From Pomphorhynchus laevis (Eukaryota > Acanthocephala > Palaeacanthocephala > Echinorhynchida > Pomphorhynchidae): a stretch of 64,000 nt of DNA. The position numbers were made by a program, and so were the translations under genes. How positions within the stretch are numbered: the first letter of the stretch is position 1; the number at the start of each line of letters is the position of its first letter. Positions 24,360 to 37,655 of this stretch are shown here, one piece after another. Location of the stretch: positions 1 to 64,000 of the forward strand of contig WNNJ02001385.1 in NCBI GenBank assembly GCA_012934845.2, written 5' to 3'. Below the pieces are notes generated by a model. It made no database searches. It saw nothing but the letters and a program-made list of their open reading frames with translations, and had not been told where the DNA came from.

Positions 24360-27300
24360 ATCATTATTTTCGGAGTCTTCACCTTTATTCTGGCTTCAAA
24401 TCCATGGGGATCTGAGCCCCCAACCAATCCAATACGCCGCTTTCGATTGAACAACCCGGAATCTTTCTCTCACCGAAGAATCTAATCGGTGCGGACGATG
24501 CTGGGTAAACGAGAGACGAGGAGCTTAAGAAATCTTAGCCTTTGCTCAGGGGAGGTCATCTTGAGAAGAAGACTAATCCCGAGATAGCCCAGATACCCCA
24601 AAAGCGTACCTGGGTTTTCCCATTCAACGACAGATGCTGAGGCCGTTTCAGAGCCCACCTAGCTCACTTCAGGAAACGTTTGAGTTTATCCAGGTCGGTT
24701 TCCGCTGACAATTCCACCAAAACGGTGAACCCCAGGTATTTTACTCGACTTGTGAAGACAGGGAGTGGTTCGGAGGCGAATATGAAGAGCGCAGAGAGTG
24801 CTAGTCTCTTAAGTTTTTGCTTCGTCGCAGGGGAGCCATGAAAGACAACCACCTGCGATTTGGCGGAATGTAGAACAAGGTTGAACCTTGGAAGTGGTCT
24901 TTTAATCTTAAAAAGAAGCAGCTGATGTCCGAGACTACGTCTTTACACCTGCGTCCATAGAACAGGGCTGTGGTGTCATCAGCGTACACCACTAGACGTT
25001 GATCGCGTTTAAATATTTTGAATAGATTGATGGAGGCAGCAAGATATAAGATAGGAGAGAGGGGGAGCCTTGAGGCACACCCGTAATGGGGTAGAACTGA
25101 CGCACATCAGGGTCGTCATCATAATAAAATCGCTTGGTGTACAGCAGTATCTCCACCCTGTTAACAATTCTCGCAGGCAACCCGAGGGACCTGAGAGAAG
25201 AGATAACAAAGGGAATTGAGATGCGGTCAAATGCAGCGGAAAAATCAAGGAAAACAGCCACAGTTAGCTGATGACAGTTCTCCTGACAAAACCGATGCAC
25301 TTCACCAACTGCTGAATGGACCGAGCGACCATTGACAAACCCATGGAAACCAAGTGGGATTAAATTTCGCCTAATCAGATGATCGCGGATTCTACGCGCA
25401 AGCGCTTTTTCGTAGATCGAGACGAGGGAATTTTGAATCGAAATGGGCCGTAGGTCTTTTGGACAAGAGACCGGAAACTTTTTTGGAATAAAAATTCTCT
25501 TGCTAATGTTGATGTCGGCCACATCGGATGGGGTGGCTAATAGCATTGTGACGGCCACCTTTCTTCTTTAATCGGCTGTCAAAAGCTGACAGACACGAGA
25601 AGAGAGTGGAGCGACGGTTTTGAAGGTGCCCAAAAGAGGCCCCAGGCGTTAAGAATATCGGTGACAGATAAGTCTCTACTCCTGAAGTTGCCCCAAGGCG
25701 GGATTGGTTGCGGAGATTGCGTGGCTCCATAATTGTGAAGGGCTAGTAACTCCTCCAAAACTTTATCAAGGCTTATACTACCGATCCAACCCAAAGACCT
25801 ATTCCTCCAACAAACAAACTTCTCCTTCTTGAATATTTTCCAAAAGGAAGACTGAGAAGGGTTAAGACGAGAAATGCTCGCCTTATCCCTACTAAGCTGA
25901 AACCAATATCTGGTGCGCCAGTATTCATTTGAGAGGTTATGTCTGGTGAAGGAAGAGAGATTAGGGAGGTTCAGCAGTTTAGCTAGAACATTGAGTTTTG
26001 TCGGAGTGGGATTGAAAATTCGACCTTTAAAGGTTGTCGAAAGCAACGCGGTAGCTTGCGAATAGAGGTAGGAATTAAATTCGGTTAAACTATCATTACC
26101 AATTCAGGGGAAGCGTTGAATAGCTGCCTGGAAGAAAGTAACTCTGATCGGGTCAAAGTGGAATCTTCTACGAAACAGCGTATCCTCTTCTAACCGCAAG
26201 CGAATTAGATCATGAGAGGTGAACAGATGTTGTCGCGGCTGCTCCGTGCAGAAGGGTTTTAACAACCACCTCTCGTGGAGCAGTAATAAGTCGAGGAGTG
26301 AATTCGTTGAAGTGCAATGAAAGGTGGGGAACGTTGGTTTGTGAATACGATAATCGTTTCTGGCTCTGCGGAGTTCAACATTAATCCAACGACCAGTTCT
26401 GTCGTTGAACTCACCTAGTACCATGTCGTAGCCACTATCAATAATACCATCCAGGAAAGCACGGTTCTTGTGAATCTCCCCTGGACGGATGTATACATTT
26501 GCTAGATTGAGGCGTTTACCATTCTTAACGAGTGAAACTACCAGACAAGACAGGGCTGAACAAGAGTAATTTAGCAGGAGGGAAGATCTTAATTAGCACT
26601 TAACAAAGGTCAAGAGTCCTTGAAATGAAGAGGAGTGAGGTGGGGTTATGTACGGAGTATAATGGGAACAAATTTGCTTTGGGGTAAATCGAGTAATGTC
26701 CTGGGGGAGACGGATAGACCGCGTCTCCTGAAAGCCTATAACATCTGTGTCTCTTCAGGATAAAAGTCTAAGGGCAGAAGCACCTCCCGAATTCCACTGA
26801 AGAATATTCAGTGAAAAAGGCTCGGGTTTACTCATCATTGTGGAAGATCGGTTAGACGGGAGCAGCCAACCTAGCCAGAACTAGGTGCAGGATTGTCACC
26901 CGCTCTCGCTAGCCCCATCCGGGGTCGGAGCCCCCTGGGCAATATCTTTAATTCCCCGAGCATTCTTATTCTTCAGAAGTCTTCATACATTTAACGGCGG
27001 AACTTTGGGTACTGATGCACCGCGTTTCTTCGATTGGAGAACAGCAGCGGCCGGCGCTGGTGGCGCGCCCAGGAAGGCCAAAACAAGTTGTTGAATCATG
27101 CGTTGCATTGTTTAAATGGCTTCATTGTTTTTAGAATGACGATTTTTAATATATCAGAATCAGACATTTGTCTATCATTACTTTGAGTCTTTGAAGCTTC
27201 GGCGAAGGATTTAGGCCGGTTCCCAGTAATGAATATTTTTTTTGTAATTCTTGAATGCTTGACATTGTCGGAACTAAGCCGGATGAGATCCATTACAATT

Positions 27301-27530
27301 AGAGCAGGCTGGTGGGGAAACACATTTTTTACCTTTTAGTAAATTATGGCAATTATCTTCACCACACACCCCACAGTGCGGAGTTGAATTGCAAGACGAA
27401 TTCCAGTGTCCCCAATTGTGGCAGGAGGAGCAGTTAAGATAGTTCAGGTCATATTGATCTATCATTTGAAATAATAAATTATATCCCAGAAAAGGATTTG
27501 TTTTATTCTTAGATATCAATTACCCGTTAT
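24360..27530 (-). mobile_element. I/Jockey-like LINE with CCHC gag, broken
   Basis: 5' part: zinc-knuckle region at 27274-27519 (CSSCHNWGHWNSSC, then CGVCGEDNCHN, CSNCNGSHP). Then remnants of an endonuclease (VLGEFNDRTGRWINVELR at about 26424, in the position of the usual GDFN motif). A linker follows at 25579-26046 and reverse transcriptase at 24992-25558 (DLRPISIQNSLVSIYEKALA, VFLDFSAAFDRISIPFV, TGVPQGSP), with the YADD motif at about 24985. Several frameshifts and deletions. The 3' UTR (about 24390-24570, minus strand) is the same sequence that begins the 371-bp tandem units at 38.2-42.4 kb. No RNase H is seen. Confidence 0.85.
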
Positions 27531-28245
27531 TAATTTCTGACGAGCAAAAAGCGATAGGGAGGTCAGCTCCATCCCTCCCCTAAAGTTGACGCAAATTGAA
27601 TAGGCCAAATTTGCTTTGGAGTAACTCAAGAACCTCGACCTCCATTTGGAGGTGGAAATTGGTGATTTTAATTGAGGCCATTATTGGTTTTAGCATTATT
27701 GAACCAGTTAATGACAGGTTTTCCAAGAAATACTGATAATATTCATTTAGTAGATCTAATGACGCAGAGACTCACAGCGAGTTGTCAAAAAATTTTCGTT
27801 GTTGAAAACGACTCTATTATTAAACTTTAGAACAAACCCCCGTAGGAATGTACGGAACAAAAGATGTTTCTCGATTGGCTTAGTTGCCGTAATTATAGCC
27901 AAATTTGGTGATATTTTGACTGGGGGAGTAACTCTTCCTCATTAACAAACAACGAAACGTCACTTACCTTTCCATTGTGGAAACAATTCGAGAGTATGCC
28001 TAGTTTTGAAGAGATTTCGTTGTGATTTGTTGAGTTTTGAATCATTTCATCAGCAAAAACGCTTTCATTTGTAGCACCGACGTGTACACTTTTCATTTTT
28101 TAGTTGCAATTTCAAACAGGCATTATTACTTTTCATGTAAAACCAAAAATGATATTGATCAGCGACACTTGCTATTGTTGACAACCAAAATAACGGCAAG
28201 TATAATCAAAGCATTGTAATCAACACAAACCACACAATAGTACGA
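27531..28245. other. Unassigned stretch inside the TIR block
   Basis: Apart from short overlapping ORFs on both strands without motifs, nothing is recognised. The left part may be the 5' UTR of the LINE. Confidence 0.35.
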
Positions 28246-28931
28246 TTGTATTCGGCATTTTTGTATATTTGTTTAACAATGTTTCCTAAAATTAACGGCC
28301 ATTCACGAGTAGAGATGCAAGACTATTGTTCCTGTAACCTAGTCACACCTGTAATGTTTGATAATAACAACAGCGGTAATAATGAAACGAAATACAACAA
28401 GAGTGAACGACAAATAACGAATAATACGCCTAAAATCGTTGTTACTAATGTCGAAACTAGTGAAGATGAGGACGAAAGAGCAATTTTGGGCTCTGCTAGT
28501 AACTGCATTGGGGCAGGACCGTAGCCTGCTCGAATGACCTAGCGTCGTTCTTAAATGCAAACCAGTTTCACGGGACAGCACCGTTTTTTCAAACTGCTCG
28601 TAACAATGTAAACCTTACCACAGTATCGGCAACTAGCTCTTCTATTGAATCAATTGTTAATAGTGACGCATCCAATGATGCTTTCTTGAATAATAATGAT
28701 TATTGCACATCATTGGATCGTCTCTCGTCATCGGAAAATATGGGAGAAGCAAATGGATATAGCCATTTTCAGACCAATCTTTTACAACAGTCTAATGGAT
28801 TAGTTGCAGTTGCCTTGAACTGTAACGGTAATGGATGTACAATTGTCACAGCGGATGCTAACAAAACGATCAAGTCGCAACCGGAATCATTACAAAGAAA
28901 CATACAGACTAGAGATTTAAAATATTATTGA
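28246..28931 (+). CDS. Unidentified Asn/Ser-rich coding stretch (two overlapping frames)
   Basis: One frame starts at 28246 with MYSAFLYICLTMFPKINGHS and contains NNTPKIVVTNVETSEDEDER up to 28524. A second frame is open from about 28500 to 28931 (SNDLASFLNANQFHGTAPFF, then SSIESIVNSDASNDAF, ending NIQTRDLKYY). The composition is continuous, rich in Asn, Ser and Thr, so one frameshift or a small intron probably joins them. It ends just inside the right inverted arm. An acidic patch and low complexity are typical of regulatory proteins, but no domain is recognised. It could be a captured host exon or part of the mobile block. Confidence 0.4.
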
Positions 28932-29029
28932 TCAGTAAGTACATACAATTTCTGAAGATGATTCCAAACTGGAATCGAAAATTCAATAAATTTTCTACCT
29001 CATGCGGGGCGTCTCGCCATTTCAATTTT
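28917..29029. repeat. Right inverted arm of the 5.1-kb TIR-bounded block
   Basis: Reverse complement of 23920-24032, ending CATTTCAATTTT. The word TCTAATGACTGA flanks the left arm (23909-23920) and recurs about 40 bp beyond this arm (about 29071-29084), a possible target duplication if the element extends past the arm. Confidence 0.85.
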
Positions 29030-30176
29030 GAGAATTTAACATTGACCCCGAGCACCTTCAGTTTCAATGATCTAATGACTGATTTTTAATATACGTATAA
29101 TTTTATACCTGTATTTCTCGGTATTCTTAGGCCAATCTTCCTCGTTTTGATATACCCATTTTCGAAGCTAAAAATATCATTTAAACCTTTAGAACAGAAT
29201 CAACGTTTGAATAAAGTTATTTCTTATTGAAATGATATGATTTGAAGTTTTTATAAATTAACAACGGGCGTAATTTAAATACGCAAGCTTTTATTAACAT
29301 CAAATATCAATTTTTAATTTGTTAAAATACTATGATTTTACATTTTTATAGCTTTGTAGGTCCTACTTTTCTTTTTAATGCGATTTATCTTACGAATGCT
29401 TAAGATAAAAATATTTGGATATTTAAATATTTGAAAATGTATACTTGGATTTTATAAAATATAAGGCTCTTTTATAAAATTAAAGCATTTTGATTAAAAG
29501 ATGGCAAATCAACTGTTATATTCGCAACTTATTCTCTTTCAAGATACAATAATAAATATATAAACCTTAGCAAAACTAAATGAGATACTGTATTCCTAAA
29601 CAAATCAAAAATATTAAATTAAATCAATTAGAAAAATACCTATTAGTTAAAAATCTAAGATTTTTTTAATAAAATTATAACATCTAATTTAAAAGATGAC
29701 CATAATGAAATAATTTTGCGATTTAATTTTATCGAATTGTTCAATATCGATTTTATACCTTTTAATATATAATTTAAAAGGGATTCTTAATATTTTGGAT
29801 GTTTTAAACATTCTATTTTATAATTTAAAATTCATATAATTTTTTAATAAAATATTGTAAAATAAATTTATAAGAATAATTTAAAATTAATTAAAGAATA
29901 TTCCTAAATAATAATCATATGTAATAATGTTCCTATTTTATTTATTAAAATAATTAACAGGGATATATTAAATAATATTACACAAACTATATATTGTAAT
30001 AATAAGTCTCAATACTGCGTGTAATGTGAATGCATTAGACTAATGCATCTAATGTGAATGCATTAGACTAAATTTGTATTTAATTCAAAATTCTTATTAA
30101 ACATTTAAATTATGTTTTTAAAACAAACGGTTTTTTAGGTTTTTTAAAACACATTTTGTGTTTTATATAAATAGAT
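29030..30176. other. AT-rich intergenic stretch
   Basis: No gene or recognised repeat except a short tandem word (TGTGAATGCATTAGACTAA twice near 30028-30072). Confidence 0.45.
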
Positions 30177-30403
30177 TTCTTTATTGGTCGGTTTGGTATT
30201 ATCATCGTATGGTTGTTTATATCCAATCAGCATCACTATACACTACAATCAGCGTGAGTGGACCTCATTAGCAGTGAGCCCACGCCTACTGGGTGGACCT
30301 CATCACTGCTGATGAGGTCCACCTACGCTGATTGTAGTGTACAGTGATGCTGATAGGATATAAACAACCACACGAGGATAATACCAAACCGAATAATAAA
30401 GAA
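30177..30403. repeat. Foldback element, ~88-bp arms
   Basis: The left arm begins TTCTTTATTGGTCGGTTTGG and runs to ACACTACAATCAGCG near 30254. The right arm is its reverse complement, ending AATAATAAAGAA at 30403. The centre contains a second perfect palindrome (GTGGACCTCATCA, a 4-nt loop, then its complement, about 30293-30322). Non-coding. A different family from the repeats at 0-6 kb. Confidence 0.8.
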
Positions 30404-31044
30404 TAGCGGGTCGTGTAAGCAATATTCACAATAATAAATATATTTTCTAAGTATAATAAATCAATTTATTAACCAACATAAACAATTAAATTAGATACCT
30501 TCTCAAAATTAAATATTTTGTCATTTGAATCACCACTCTCCTTTGGAAAGGATTTTTCAGAAATATCAAGGGCAATAGAATTTAGATAAGCTTTCTCTTC
30601 ATCGGTGAGTGTTAATAAACAATTATTGTCAAAAGAATTTAATTTATGGAGTCTTTCCTCGACAAGCTTATTCTGATGTGTCGTTAATTCCATCTTAAAA
30701 TATAAAACATTGCCAGTAGATTCCAATGTTCATTTGTTTTTGAATTGTTAGGTTTTTAAAGAAAGTCATATTTGTTTCCATTAGATAATCGAATGACTAA
30801 TGTAGATTGCGTCATTTGTAATATTAACAGAAAATATAAATAAATGAATTATCTACCACATTATTAATAAAAGAAACGTGTCTCTGACCAATTGATGTGT
30901 AAAACTATAATGATATGTTATTCGACCAAAAACTAGCAGATAAACTGTCAGTGCATAAATTCTAAAAACTTCTAATAAAAAACACATTTCATTTAAATAG
31001 ATTATTTGAATATAGATATTAACCTATAATAATATTCACCAAGC

Positions 31045-31215
31045 AATCCATCGATCTCTTCTGCCTCACCGAATTCTGGCACTCTGATCCCGACGACCTA
31101 TCCATTCCTCGTCTGCTCTCTGCCGGTTGTTCACACTAGTCGAATCCGCCCGCCCCCTCATCTCACACCCTTCTAGATTCTCTAATTATAGATGGTCGAA
31201 TTGTCGCATTCGCCG
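31045..31215 (+). mobile_element. L2/CR1-like LINE endonuclease fragment
   Basis: Plus-strand reading gives LTEFWHSDPDDLSIPRLLSA, which parallels ITESWHFDSDDLAIRRL in the LINE at 33.0-36.7 kb, with a stop soon after. A short dead fragment of the same family in opposite orientation. Confidence 0.7.
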
Positions 31216-31895
31216 TTACTTTAAATAATCATTCATTATTTAATGTATTATATTTAATATTATATGGTATGCATGAATGCTCATGCAAAAATATGTTCCT
31301 TGTAAATTTAAATAGGTCATCTTTACGATATAAATTAAAAGTAGTTTTAATTGATGTTAATATAATGCTCATATCAAGATATACACCTTCTTTGTCATTA
31401 ATATTGGTTTTGTTAAGAATGAGGCTTTCTGGATAATTTAATGTTCATATCTTCTTTATCATTAATATTGGTTTTATAAAGAATGACGCTACCTTGATAA
31501 ATTTGTTCACTAATTGAATAAAATTATTAGAATTAAATACAAGTATATTATCAATGTATCGAAACATATATTTCATATATTTATATTGTTTAGATTTAGT
31601 TTTTGCACAGTTATGAACAAATTCATATTCTATAAAGCTTAAAAATAAGTCAGCTATAATTGGGCTACTATTACCACCCATTGGAACACCTTTTATTTGT
31701 CTAAATATAGATGTCCCTACTTTTAAATAATATTTTTATATAATTTAGATTTATTTATTTATTTACACAGTTATGAACAAATTCATATGTTTCTTGTATA
31801 TTTAAATATGTCATCTTTACGATATAAATTAAAAGTAGTTTTTATACACCTTCTTTATCATTAATATTGGTTCTCTTAAGAATGAGGCTACTTAT
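31216..31895 (-). mobile_element. Penelope-like element fragments
   Basis: 31445-31681 encodes the RT piece MGGNSSPIIADLFLSFIEYE, with YIDN where the intact copy at 62.3 kb has YIDD. Downstream (31225-31440) are remnants of the thumb region (HEHSCIPYNI). A second small duplicate lies at about 31775-31890. Truncated and frameshifted copies of the 61.5-62.8 kb element in the opposite orientation. Confidence 0.8.
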
Positions 31896-32424
31896 TTTAT
31901 AAGCATAAAATAATTTGGATAAATCTGCAAAGAAAATAATAATTTAACCAGTTGATGATGGAGCTTCTATGAATGCCTAAGTATTTTTAGGGTTGAAATA
32001 CTATATATTTAGGGTTTTATACTACATATTCAGGGTTGCAAGTAGTTAGTTATAATCAACATTCTTATAAATAATAAATAATTATACAAGATTTTATACA
32101 ATTTATATATAAATTGTATATATATTAGATATTAACATGTTCCCTACAAAGAAATTAGACATTTCGTACAAATCAGATAACTGAGTCTATCTTTATAAAA
32201 ATAAAGAAAAATTATAAATAATTATGTTATCAGAAATAAAGTTTATCTGATTTTTGAAATCTTTACATCTTAAATATATATTTATTGATGAGGACAATAA
32301 AATGAAATATTAGATCAGATACCTGAGTCTACTTATTTTATACTGTATATAAATTAAAAATAAAGAGAAATAATATGAAATAATAAATAATGCATATCTA
32401 TATATGATTTCTTCAGTAGGAATA

Positions 32425-33025
32425 ATGTATTAGCTCCTGAGCAGCACGGGTTTAGAAAGAGTCACTCTACTGTCTGCAATTTGCTCTATGCTCACTGTTC
32501 CTTGTCAGAAACAATGCGAATTCTGTAGATACAGACATCATATTTTTCGATTTTTCAAAAGCGCTTGATCGAGTTGATCATAACCTGATTCTTATGAAAC
32601 TGACAAACACATGACTTCCTATTGCTCTTGTTAATTGGATCAGGGCCTTTCTGCATCAACGAAGCTTCAGAGTGCGTGTTGATAATACACTATCGTCGGT
32701 TAGGCCTTGTCACATTGGTGTTCCTCAGGGATCCGTTTTAAGTCCACTGTTATTCAGTATATATGTAAACGATTTACCTGCAACCATTTGCTCGTCAGTG
32801 CTATTGTATGCTAATGACTTAAAGATTTGGAGGGGTGTTTACTCGAGTAATGATATTAAGATGTTACAGAGAGATATTGATAGGGTCGAGTTATGGGCGG
32901 CGAACAACAAGCTTGTGATGAATTTCACCAAATGCAAACAAATGCGTGTTCTGGGTAGAGTTGTAAAGTCCCCATCAGAAGTTAAACACACTTATTGTGG
33001 TCGTGAAATAGATAACAATAATACA
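32425..33025 (+). mobile_element. CR1-type LINE reverse transcriptase fragment
   Basis: An open stretch from 32672 encodes HIGVPQGSVLSPLLFSIYVN and YANDLKIW (32807-32818; the catalytic YADD has D to N). Upstream (32430-32670), frames with stops still show FFDFSKALDRVDHN-like sequence. The fragment is interrupted at about 33025 by the 3' end of the next LINE. Confidence 0.8.
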
Positions 33026-36000
33026 AATTTATTTAATGTGGCAAATGCGTACAAGCTGTACGCTTACAAGTCCACAAACAAAAATGAAAAAGTCAAGCGG
33101 ATAAATTGTTAAAATGGGATCGGATTTGTCGTTTGAAGCACTGCAGGGAAGTTGATTGGCGTATATAAATGGGCAGATGATTCCACGATAGAGGAGCAGC
33201 CACCAGGAAGGAGCGGAGTCCAAAGGAGGTAGAGTAGTTTGGGACATGTAAAAGAAGGGAATTACAGGAACGCAAGGAACAGTAAACAGGACGAGAATTA
33301 TCAAGAAAAGGAAGGTTGAGAAAAATGAAGGGGTATGAAAAGTTACAAGGCGGAAAGCAACGATAAGAAGACGAATTTGAACACGACAATAAATTGTAGG
33401 CAAATCGAGAGAAGCAAGATGGGTAGGATGTATGATCAAAACGACGAAGACGGTGGAGAATTCGGACAGCTGCGTTGACGATGCGTTGTAGGGGAAGACG
33501 AGTGGATTTAGGTGAGTTGGAAAACAGACTAAGACAATAATCGAGTCTAGAAAAAAGCAGAGATGATATGAGAGTCATACAAGAAGGGAAATCGATCAAT
33601 CTACGAACTTGATGGAGGTTGCGGAGTATCAAGGTAGATGAGCGTACTTTATCTCTAACGAAAGGTTTAAGTGAAAGTCGGTTGTCAAAATGGAAGCCTA
33701 GGAAAACGAGATTATCAACGATAGGAAGAATTGTAGAATTTAATGATACGAAGGGAGGTTCGAAGCCAAGGCGTCGAGGTAGGATCCACATAATTTTGGA
33801 TTTTTCAGGATTCAGAGAAAGGCGAAGGGAAGAAAGATGATTGGAAATTGAGACAAGACAGTCCGAAGCGGAAACACTAAGATCGTGAATACGATAAACA
33901 GGTGCATGAGCATAGATGAGAATGTCATCAGCATATTGCATAACATGGAAGTTAAATTTATGAGAAATCAAAGTCAAATCACCAAGAAGAAGAGAGAAAT
34001 GTATAGGGCCTAATACGGAGCCTTGTGGAACACCGGACGGAATGGACGAAGGATGGGAGAGAGAAGAGTTAGAATATACGCGAAATGTACGGTTTGATAG
34101 ATATGAAGAAAACCATGATACAGTGGGTAAAGAGAAGCCATTATCATGACGAAGGCGATGGAGAAGAATCGAGTGATCGACGATGTCAAAAGCAGACGAT
34201 AGATCAAGAGAAACTATGACACTACATAATTTATGATCGCGCGATATGAGTAAGTCGTTATAAACTTTAAGACATGCAATTTCGGTAGAGTAATTAGAGC
34301 GAAAAGCGGCTTGGAAGGGAGGAAATAAGTTAGAGGAATAGAGATGTGTATTAACTTGCTTAAGAACGAGACGCTCAAGGAGTTTAGAGAGGGTTGGGAG
34401 AAGTGAAATAGGACGGTACGAAGATGGTAGTGAGGAGTCGAGAGATTGCTTTTTGATGAGAGGACGAACAGTGGCGCATTTCCAGATGGAAGGAAATGTA
34501 CGGCTACGGATGGACGAGTTGAACAATGTGGTTAGGAAGGGTAAGATAAAGGAGCATATATTTTTAAGCAAGTGAGTGGGAATTGGGTCAGAAGGAGAGG
34601 TTTCATTAGGTAATGACAGCAGAACCGAAGAAACTTCATCAGACGAAACGGGAAGAATGTGGAATAGTTCTGGGAGGGAAGTATTTAAATAGAAGAGTGG
34701 GTACAAGGGGGCTATGGGTAGTAGGGAAAGTAAACTAGATAGTTTAGTTTGTAGATAAGAAAATTAATCAGGATTTATATTACAATGGGTAGATGATCGT
34801 GAAAGATCTGAGTTTAAGATTTTCCAATGAGATTTAGAGTTGGAAGATGACTCGAGTTGATTTCGCCAAAAGACAAGTACCTTTAGTACGTATAAGAATG
34901 AGATGTGAACGGCGTTGAGAAAAGTAAAAATCACGAAGATTTGGAGGAAGTGAGTTGGATGAACGTTTAAGAAAGCGTTTATACATACGAAAAGAGTGAC
35001 GGAGTCGACGCTTAGAAAGATTACAGTCAGAATCGAACCAGGGAGCATGGCGCAAGCGCTGGGTACGTCGAAGTCGACTAGGCAGAAGGTTATTGAGGAT
35101 CGACGTAAGTTCAGAATCAAACAGAATGCAGAGATCATCGGGAGAGAGATAGTTAAGAGGAAGTGAAAAGAGTGAATAATTGAGTAAGGCTGTGCAGAGA
35201 ACAGGGATATCGAGAAGCTTCCAGGGTCGACTTGGTGTAGATAAAGGTAAAGGCGGAGAAGGAGGATGGGGACGAGTAAGAGTGACAAGGAAATGATCGG
35301 ACAAACCAGGATCAGTAATTGACAAGGAGGTATAGTCATTGAAGCAGTTAGGAACAGCAATGATGTCGAGAGCACCGCCGAGAATATGAGTTGGGCTTGT
35401 TGAAAGTAATTTATAGTTAAAATCAGAAAAAAGATTAGTTAAAGTGATAGAGTCAGAGTCAGACGGGCGATCAAGACGAATGTTAAAGTCACCGAGAACA
35501 AAAGAAGGAGTATATGACAATGAACAGTGAGACATTAGATCTGCAAGGTCGTTAAAGAAGATACGTGATGGGGCAACTAAACCTGGACGGTATACAATCA
35601 CAAGTTCCAGAGGGAAAGGCGTTGATAATCTGCATATGAGTAATTCGAACGAAGTGTAACGGATGTTAACGTTGATTTTACGTAAAGACATTGGGTGACG
35701 AGCAATGGCAACAATACCGCCATGGTTAAACGCAGTAGATGTATGAGATGTAATTTGACGAGCTGATTCAACTAGAGAACAACCGGAGCGACATAGACGA
35801 CGAATAGCAAGATCGTCGGAGTCAAAGTGCCAGGATTCGGTAATGCAGAGAATATCGATAGATAATTGATCGAAGATATCGAGAAGCATATCAGCTTTAT
35901 GAAGAATGGAGCGAGTATTGAATAGACTAAGACGAAAAGTATGCTTAGGAGCGAGATCGACTAGCGAAGAAGACAAGGGGGAGAGATGGGACGCCATCGA

Positions 36001-36720
36001 ATTTTTGGCCTTGTGTGAAGAACGTGAAAATTTCCGTTGATTTGACGTATAGATAAGGATGACTCACCGTTTGTTTCACGTCGATGTTTTTCAATGCGAG
36101 CTAAATTGAGCTGGGCAATATCAGAAGGGGAGCGGTCAGGAAAGATACGGCAAGTAGAGGAAGTGGTAAGAAGTTTAAAACGTTGGGAGAGTACCGAAGA
36201 GACATGTGAACTATGTCGGAAAACGATTTTTAAGAGTGGAGGACTGAGATGTCTGGATTTAGTGGATTTGTTTAAACGAATAAAGGATACAGGAGCGATA
36301 TTATTGAAGAGTGATGGGTTATCATCAGGTAGAATGGTTGCTAGGATAGACCTGAAAGCAGATACATCATAATCGAGGCGAGATTGTGGATAAGCAGATT
36401 CGGAAAGCTTTAAGTTTGATATGATTATACAGCGATCGCGCGAAGGAAAACGATTTCGTAGAAGTGGTGGACGGACAGAGCTGGTAGGAGTCGATGTAGA
36501 TGAGCAGATAGAAGTGGAAATGACAGGGGTGCTTTATAAAGAATTAATATTGGTTGGAGCAAGTGTGACAGGAGCGGGGTGTTGAATCGGTTGATCAGAG
36601 ATGTGACTGGATATGATTTTAAATGAAGGATGTAAATTATTTGGAAGTGTTACGTGGGAGGTAGAGTAAGGAGAATTAAAATAGGTTGGGCATGAGTGAC
36701 AGGAATGGAGTGTTGAATCA
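33026..36720 (-). mobile_element. L2/CR1-like LINE, long copy, few breaks
   Basis: ORF1 remnant at about 36000-36540 (SAFRSILATILPDDNPSLFN region, overlapping the ORF2 start). ORF2: APE endonuclease at 34834-35997 (LFNTRSILHKADMLLDIFDQ, ITESWHFDSDDLA, LGDFNIRLDRPS, LSDHFLVTL), then reverse transcriptase at 33093-34706 (SPSDPIPTHLLKNICSFILP, YRPISLLPTLSKLLERLV, DLSSAFDIVDHS, IPSGVPQGSVLGP, QYADDILIYA, SLNPEKSKIMWI, LQRIVNAAVRILHRLRRFDH). About two breaks lie between the domains: a frame change near 34840 and a stop near 34760. The 3' end matches the start of the next copy at 36730. Relatively young. Confidence 0.9.
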
Positions 36721-36729
36721 GTTAAAAAA

Positions 36730-37655
36730 ACGATTTATTTTAACGTGGCAAATGCGTGCCAGCGCACGCTTACATGACCACAACAAAACAAGACTGTGAA
36801 TCAGGTTTCGAGAAGGTGTGAACGGAGGAGGTGTTTGAATGTGATAAAGGAGGGAGCGCGGCGGACGTCGAGAGGAAGTTGATTCCAGGCGAGTGAGGCG
36901 GCGACGAGGAAGGATCGGAGACCGTAGTTGTTGGAGTAATTAGGAACGTGGAGTAAGAGGGTATGACAGGAACGAAGCGATAGCGAGGTGGGGCGAGTAT
37001 CGTCTAAGAAAGGAAGGTTGATGAACGATGGGGAGCCGACAGCGATGAGACGAAAAGTAACGAGAAGAAGGCGGAGTTTGATGCGGATGTGGATGGTGGG
37101 CCAGGAGAGTTGGGCAAGATATGTGGATGTATGGTCGAAGCGACGGAGACGAAAGAGCACTCGAACAGCGGTGTTGATTATTCGTTGTAGGGGTAGGATG
37201 ATGGATTTTGGAGAATTGGCGAAAAGGCTAAGGCAGTAATCGATTTTAGGGAAAAGAAGCGATGAAAGAAGAGACATACAAGAACGGAAGTCGATAAGGG
37301 GGCGGATACGGCGGATGTCACGGAGAATTAAGTTAGACGAGCGGACCTGTTGATCGGACCAGTTGATCGGACGAGCGGACCAGTTGATCGGAAATGTTAC
37401 TGGAAATGATTTTGATGGAAGGGTGTAAATTATTGAGAGGTGATACAGGAGAGGTCGAGTAAGGAGTACGTGAGGAGAATAAAGAAGTTTGAGATTTATT
37501 TAGATTGGGGGAGGAATAGGAAAGAGGAGGTACGAGATGAAAAGCTTTACCGTTAGCATTGTTAGAATGAGAAAGATTAATGGAAGTTTGGTACGTAGTT
37601 GAACGATGAGTGTGTGAGAGAGTAGGTTCAATAATGGGATTATAATATAATAATA
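36730..37655 (-). mobile_element. Internally deleted copy of the same L2/CR1-like LINE
   Basis: 36801-37277 encodes only the C-terminal RT region (DYCLSLFANSPKS, LQRIINTAVRVLFRLRRFDH, YGLRSFLVAASLAWNQLPLD). Beyond about 37320, a short duplicated GATCGGACCAGTTGATCGGA stretch leads straight into sequence matching the 5' region of the long copy (compare about 36590-36670 with 37400-37470). So 5' and 3' ends are kept and the middle is lost. Confidence 0.75.

Noticed and set aside
30305-30330. CTGATGAG motif in the foldback element as a ribozyme core
   Set aside because: It lies in a simple perfect palindrome and lacks the GAAA and helix III parts.
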